NCBI GenBank assembly: GCA_910576935.1
Contig: CAJTKG010000057.1
Coordinates: 1 to 8,734, forward strand
Reading direction: 5' to 3'
Length of the DNA stretch: 8,734 nt
Source: an uncultured Muribaculaceae bacterium
Lineage (GTDB): Bacteria > Bacteroidota > Bacteroidia > Bacteroidales > Muribaculaceae
Every line of letters starts with the position of its first letter. Within the stretch, counting starts at the first letter, position 1. Shown one piece after another: positions 7,601-8,734 of this stretch. The notes under the pieces are model-generated. The model saw only the letters and a list, made by a program, of their open reading frames with translations. It ran no database searches and was not told where the DNA came from. The position numbers and the translations under genes were made by a program.

Positions 7601-8506
7601 AACCCGACCAACGAGCCTTATAACCTGCTCGCCGCTCCCGGCGCTACAGCAGCCGGCTCGGGTCTCTACACAACCGCCGAAGGCGTTATCACAGCCGGTG
7701 GTTCGGCAGCTATCGCCTTCCAGGGCAAGGGTGACGACACAGTGATGTACGGCTTCGAGGAAGACCGTCCCGACGCATCCAACGTCATCGTGGCTTGGCC
7801 TATCGGTTCGGCTCAGTATCTGACAGTGGCTCCGAAGATGATCTTCAGCGGTGCTGCTCCGACAAGTGACATCCCGACCAACGAAGGCGGTATCAACACC
7901 AAGTCTCGTCTTGCCAACACCAACGTTGATATTCTCGCAGTCGAGAACGGCTTCTTCGCCTCACAGGTTCGCGCCAACGGTAAAGAGCCCGCAACACCTC
8001 CGTTTATCTACGTAAGCAACGACGGTCAGGAGATCATGAACGCCGGTATGGAAGAGATCTTGGAAAGCGCTACCGCCGGTATCGCCATCTCTAAAGATCG
8101 CTCGCTGTTCGCCGCTTCGATGAACGACGCCATCCGCTTCTTCACGGTAGAATGGGATGAGACAGGCTTCCCCGCAATGAGCAAGCTCGTCGACGTTGAA
8201 GTTCCCGGTCTCCGCTGGGCTCAGATGCGCTTCGACGCCGCCAACAACCTCCATGTCTACGCTCGCGAATGCGGTGGCTATCAGGTCTACGCTCTCAACG
8301 GCGAAGGCACAGCCTCGACAGCTGCTCCCGTCGAACTCGCCATCACAAAACAGGGCGACGGTATCAGCGATATCGCAGTCGACGCAGCCAACGGTGACGC
8401 TGTCTACTACAACCTCAACGGTGTACGTATCGCAACCGAAAACCTCACCCCCGGTGTATACGTGAAAGTCGTCAACGGCAAAGCAACAAAAGTTGTTGTG
8501 AAATAA
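4697..8506 (+). CDS. Large multidomain secreted protein with carbohydrate-binding-like modules and T9SS domain
   Basis: This 1269-residue protein has a clear signal peptide (MKLSLRN, then an Ala/Val core, cleavage after AMA at residue 22). Residues 25-340 look like a beta-propeller, with recurring phrases such as GKVYTVDKANKQLVVVSPDG and ITVDQAGNILVN. A Pro-rich linker (VPPVPPTPAP) leads to a module at 351-455 beginning YAVGSFQGW, resembling SusE/SusF or CBM48-type starch-binding domains. Residues about 460-664 (DDFEWLAPW to RWFMDNISLTG) resemble a jelly-roll, galactose-binding-like domain. A second carbohydrate-binding-like module at 672-780 opens with LRGDFNGW and includes GEFKIGNSDW. An Ig/FnIII-like segment (about 795-885) and a second propeller-like region (about 900-1205) follow. 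Residues 1222-1269 are the T9SS domain (DAVYYNLNGVRI, PGVYV, KVVVK). Probably a surface glycan-binding or adhesive protein; that is inference from folds, with no enzyme motif seen. Own promoter, own terminator. Confidence 0.92.
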   Translation: MKLSLRNLALGAAVAVAGVAMAQEAPVVTKTWAIEKVAYDKFNKNDMRFGTGYDGKVYTVDKANKQLVVVSPDGVNTVDLSAYAPGTGITVDQAGNILVNTSFPNAASGTDYLIVPADGSAVKELKLTYPDGITAARIDQIGRVVGDLLSEEGGAWYLTPNGSKVVGLAYVANGEQADLLDYMTTESFEAPAINTSCLAQPKAETIAELLEMTDEAVNAFYIRNRSTKSIYDFSTGEAVALTAPAEAHTQEGFDVFTLGGVTYQVHPVKKSANYESHFCIADAEGNVIYTSDYKLSGDGSQNFGSFVAHKVSETKVELYQWFASGAGAIAAMYTIELGGLVPPVPPTPAPLYAVGSFQGWAPEEAVELTYNEENGKYALTLKGETEFKISTSKGTWDEFNAGVIGIAEDNTVYTLPFYTPEALTAGKLGNFRVDPLGVCTAYIDLEAMTIEVAGSPITTYTYFSDDFEWLAPWSEASSAGATIEENNPGANSPQLVKAIYNDVTAYDALTGKGYSFLTSKVEGKKDQTPGQQIYLNKNYLKFGKTDYFSGITLPAIKNVPYGATVTLSFDASSQRRGSGMWDPTELVVIVKNGEDVKTYPVVLPRPADTDGEPFTDFKWENLSVVLEGAVIDKNTTISIRNSDAQWPGSNALRWFMDNISLTGTSKPLAVMPDLSLRGDFNGWGETPMTLTDEPVECIGAIYRLHLDELEAGEFKIGNSDWSINRGADEDPNVVLGADMKAWQDGQNFKLDKKLVDVDIMLFYKHEASVNSMLKIEGKVWEAPKHRAAMAYDLSITPTPGDADNMAVTFKSTDEGMATVVLTNRENAEDVVRIELGAVVKGENVLSFAINDLPNGATYDWAIEVISNIEGDAPVLVYSGETPEQMVRGGVVTITDETVPAYGYTIVSHGKWQGFDVYDPAGDHVGTFHKGFKQSTNQSAPFRGAEREGLAVFADWSDATAGYWVVDPLNPTNEPYNLLAAPGATAAGSGLYTTAEGVITAGGSAAIAFQGKGDDTVMYGFEEDRPDASNVIVAWPIGSAQYLTVAPKMIFSGAAPTSDIPTNEGGINTKSRLANTNVDILAVENGFFASQVRANGKEPATPPFIYVSNDGQEIMNAGMEEILESATAGIAISKDRSLFAASMNDAIRFFTVEWDETGFPAMSKLVDVEVPGLRWAQMRFDAANNLHVYARECGGYQVYALNGEGTASTAAPVELAITKQGDGISDIAVDAANGDAVYYNLNGVRIATENLTPGVYVKVVNGKATKVVVK

Positions 8507-8525
8507 TCACACAATCGCATAACAC

Positions 8526-8562
8526 AAAATCCCCGACGCCACCCGGCGCCGGGGATTTTTTT
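8526..8562 (+). terminator. Intrinsic terminator after the 1269-residue protein gene
   Basis: Stem aaaatccccg (8526-8535) pairs with cggggatttt (8550-8559). An A-C mismatch follows, then an inner stem cgcc/ggcg around an accc loop. Seven T at 8556-8562 complete a canonical intrinsic terminator, 19 bases past the stop codon. The A-tract before the stem may let it also act on the opposite strand. Confidence 0.9.
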
Positions 8563-8566
8563 GTAT

Positions 8567-8617
8567 ATGACGGCCATGGAGCAATGTATGGAGCAACGGC
8601 CTCCCGGCCGTTGTTAA
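8567..8617 (+). other. Sixteen-codon micro-ORF (MTAMEQCMEQRPPGRC) in repeat copy C
   Basis: From ATG at 8588 it encodes the same nine residues as copies A and B, with GAG instead of GAA for Glu. Two more in-frame ATGs, at 8576 and 8567, extend it, because a 12-base unit (atggagcaatgt) precedes the core. It lies after the terminator, so expression is uncertain. Confidence 0.25.
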
Positions 8618-8657
8618 AAACAAAGGATTAGTGAGTTAGGCGACGGCCGGGAGACCG
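8587..8657 (+). repeat. Paired-hairpin intergenic repeat, copy C
   Basis: The first hairpin has stem caacggcc (8594-8601) and ggccgttg (8606-8613) with loop tccc. The second, gacggcc (8642-8648) and gaccgtc (8653-8659) with loop ggga, has one C-A mismatch that becomes a G-U pair if the minus strand is transcribed. Just before it, atggagcaa occurs twice (8576-8584 and 8588-8596). The right inverted repeat starts at the last base of the second hairpin. Confidence 0.75.
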
Positions 8658-8658
8658 T

Positions 8659-8734
8659 CAATGCGGTTAAGTTAAGGGCCTATCGGCGGCAATCACAAAT
8701 ATTTAACGCGCAAAAAAAGAATCCACGGCCAAAG
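8659..8734 (-). repeat. Right copy of 76-bp perfect inverted repeat
   Basis: This is the exact reverse complement of bases 2-77. It starts at the last base of the second hairpin of the neighbouring repeat element and runs to the window edge. It sits in non-coding sequence downstream of the terminator at 8526-8562, so this may be the native context. It could be the end of a multicopy element, one arm of an invertible segment, or an assembly overlap. Confidence 0.97.

Noticed and set aside
5018..8254. Minus-strand and alternate-frame ORFs inside the 1269-residue protein gene
   Set aside because: None has a promoter, leader or recognisable domain, and all are fully covered by the real gene.
2205..8657. 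CRISPR array
   Set aside because: The three hairpin repeats are about 2.2 and 4.1 kb apart with genes between them, there are no regular spacers, and no cas gene is present.
1..8734. Circular element or direct terminal repeats
   Set aside because: The two ends match as reverse complements, not in the same orientation, so a simple circle closing on a direct overlap is not supported.
8659..8734. Gene start reading out of the right edge
   Set aside because: The ATG at 8662 or nearby runs into TAA within a few codons, and no promoter or leader is visible.

Overview
The window looks like a Bacteroidales chromosome fragment, plausibly Muribaculaceae or a relative. The evidence is two large secreted proteins ending in type IX secretion (T9SS) sorting domains, promoters of the Bacteroidota form (TTG, about 20 nt, TAnnTTTG), no Shine-Dalgarno sequences, and AT-rich A/C leaders. 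The family assignment is an inference and no taxonomic marker gene is present.

Layout. Positions 2089 to 1 (minus strand) hold one long GC-rich coding frame of at least 696 codons. It is open to the window edge, has no signal peptide, and is weakly reminiscent of Bacteroidales phage structural proteins. Positions 2090-2414 are a divergent intergenic region with a promoter for each side, a paired-hairpin repeat and a GC hairpin. Positions 2415-4370 (+) encode a 651-residue secreted protein built from four related repeats plus a T9SS C-terminal domain, closed by a strong terminator. Positions 4371-4696 hold that terminator, a second hairpin-repeat copy, a near-consensus promoter and a leader of about 145 nt. 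Positions 4697-8506 (+) encode a 1269-residue multidomain secreted protein (propeller-like, carbohydrate-binding-like, jelly-roll-like, carbohydrate-binding-like, propeller-like, T9SS domain), closed by a second terminator with almost the same core. Positions 8507-8734 hold that terminator, a third hairpin-repeat copy and the right copy of a long inverted repeat.

The most notable structure is at the scale of the whole window. Positions 2-77 and 8659-8734 are a perfect 76-bp inverted repeat enclosing everything else. Codon usage of the minus-strand gene changes abruptly where it enters the left copy, so that gene is probably interrupted, by an element end, an inversion or an assembly junction. 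A second point is the dispersed hairpin repeat. Each of its three copies spells the same nine-codon frame (MEQRPPGRC, then stop), and the copies differ only at synonymous positions; one copy also carries an in-frame duplication.

The two plus-strand genes each have their own promoter and terminator, so they form separate transcription units. They share an export route, probably ending at the cell surface. No catalytic motif was recognised in any of the three proteins.
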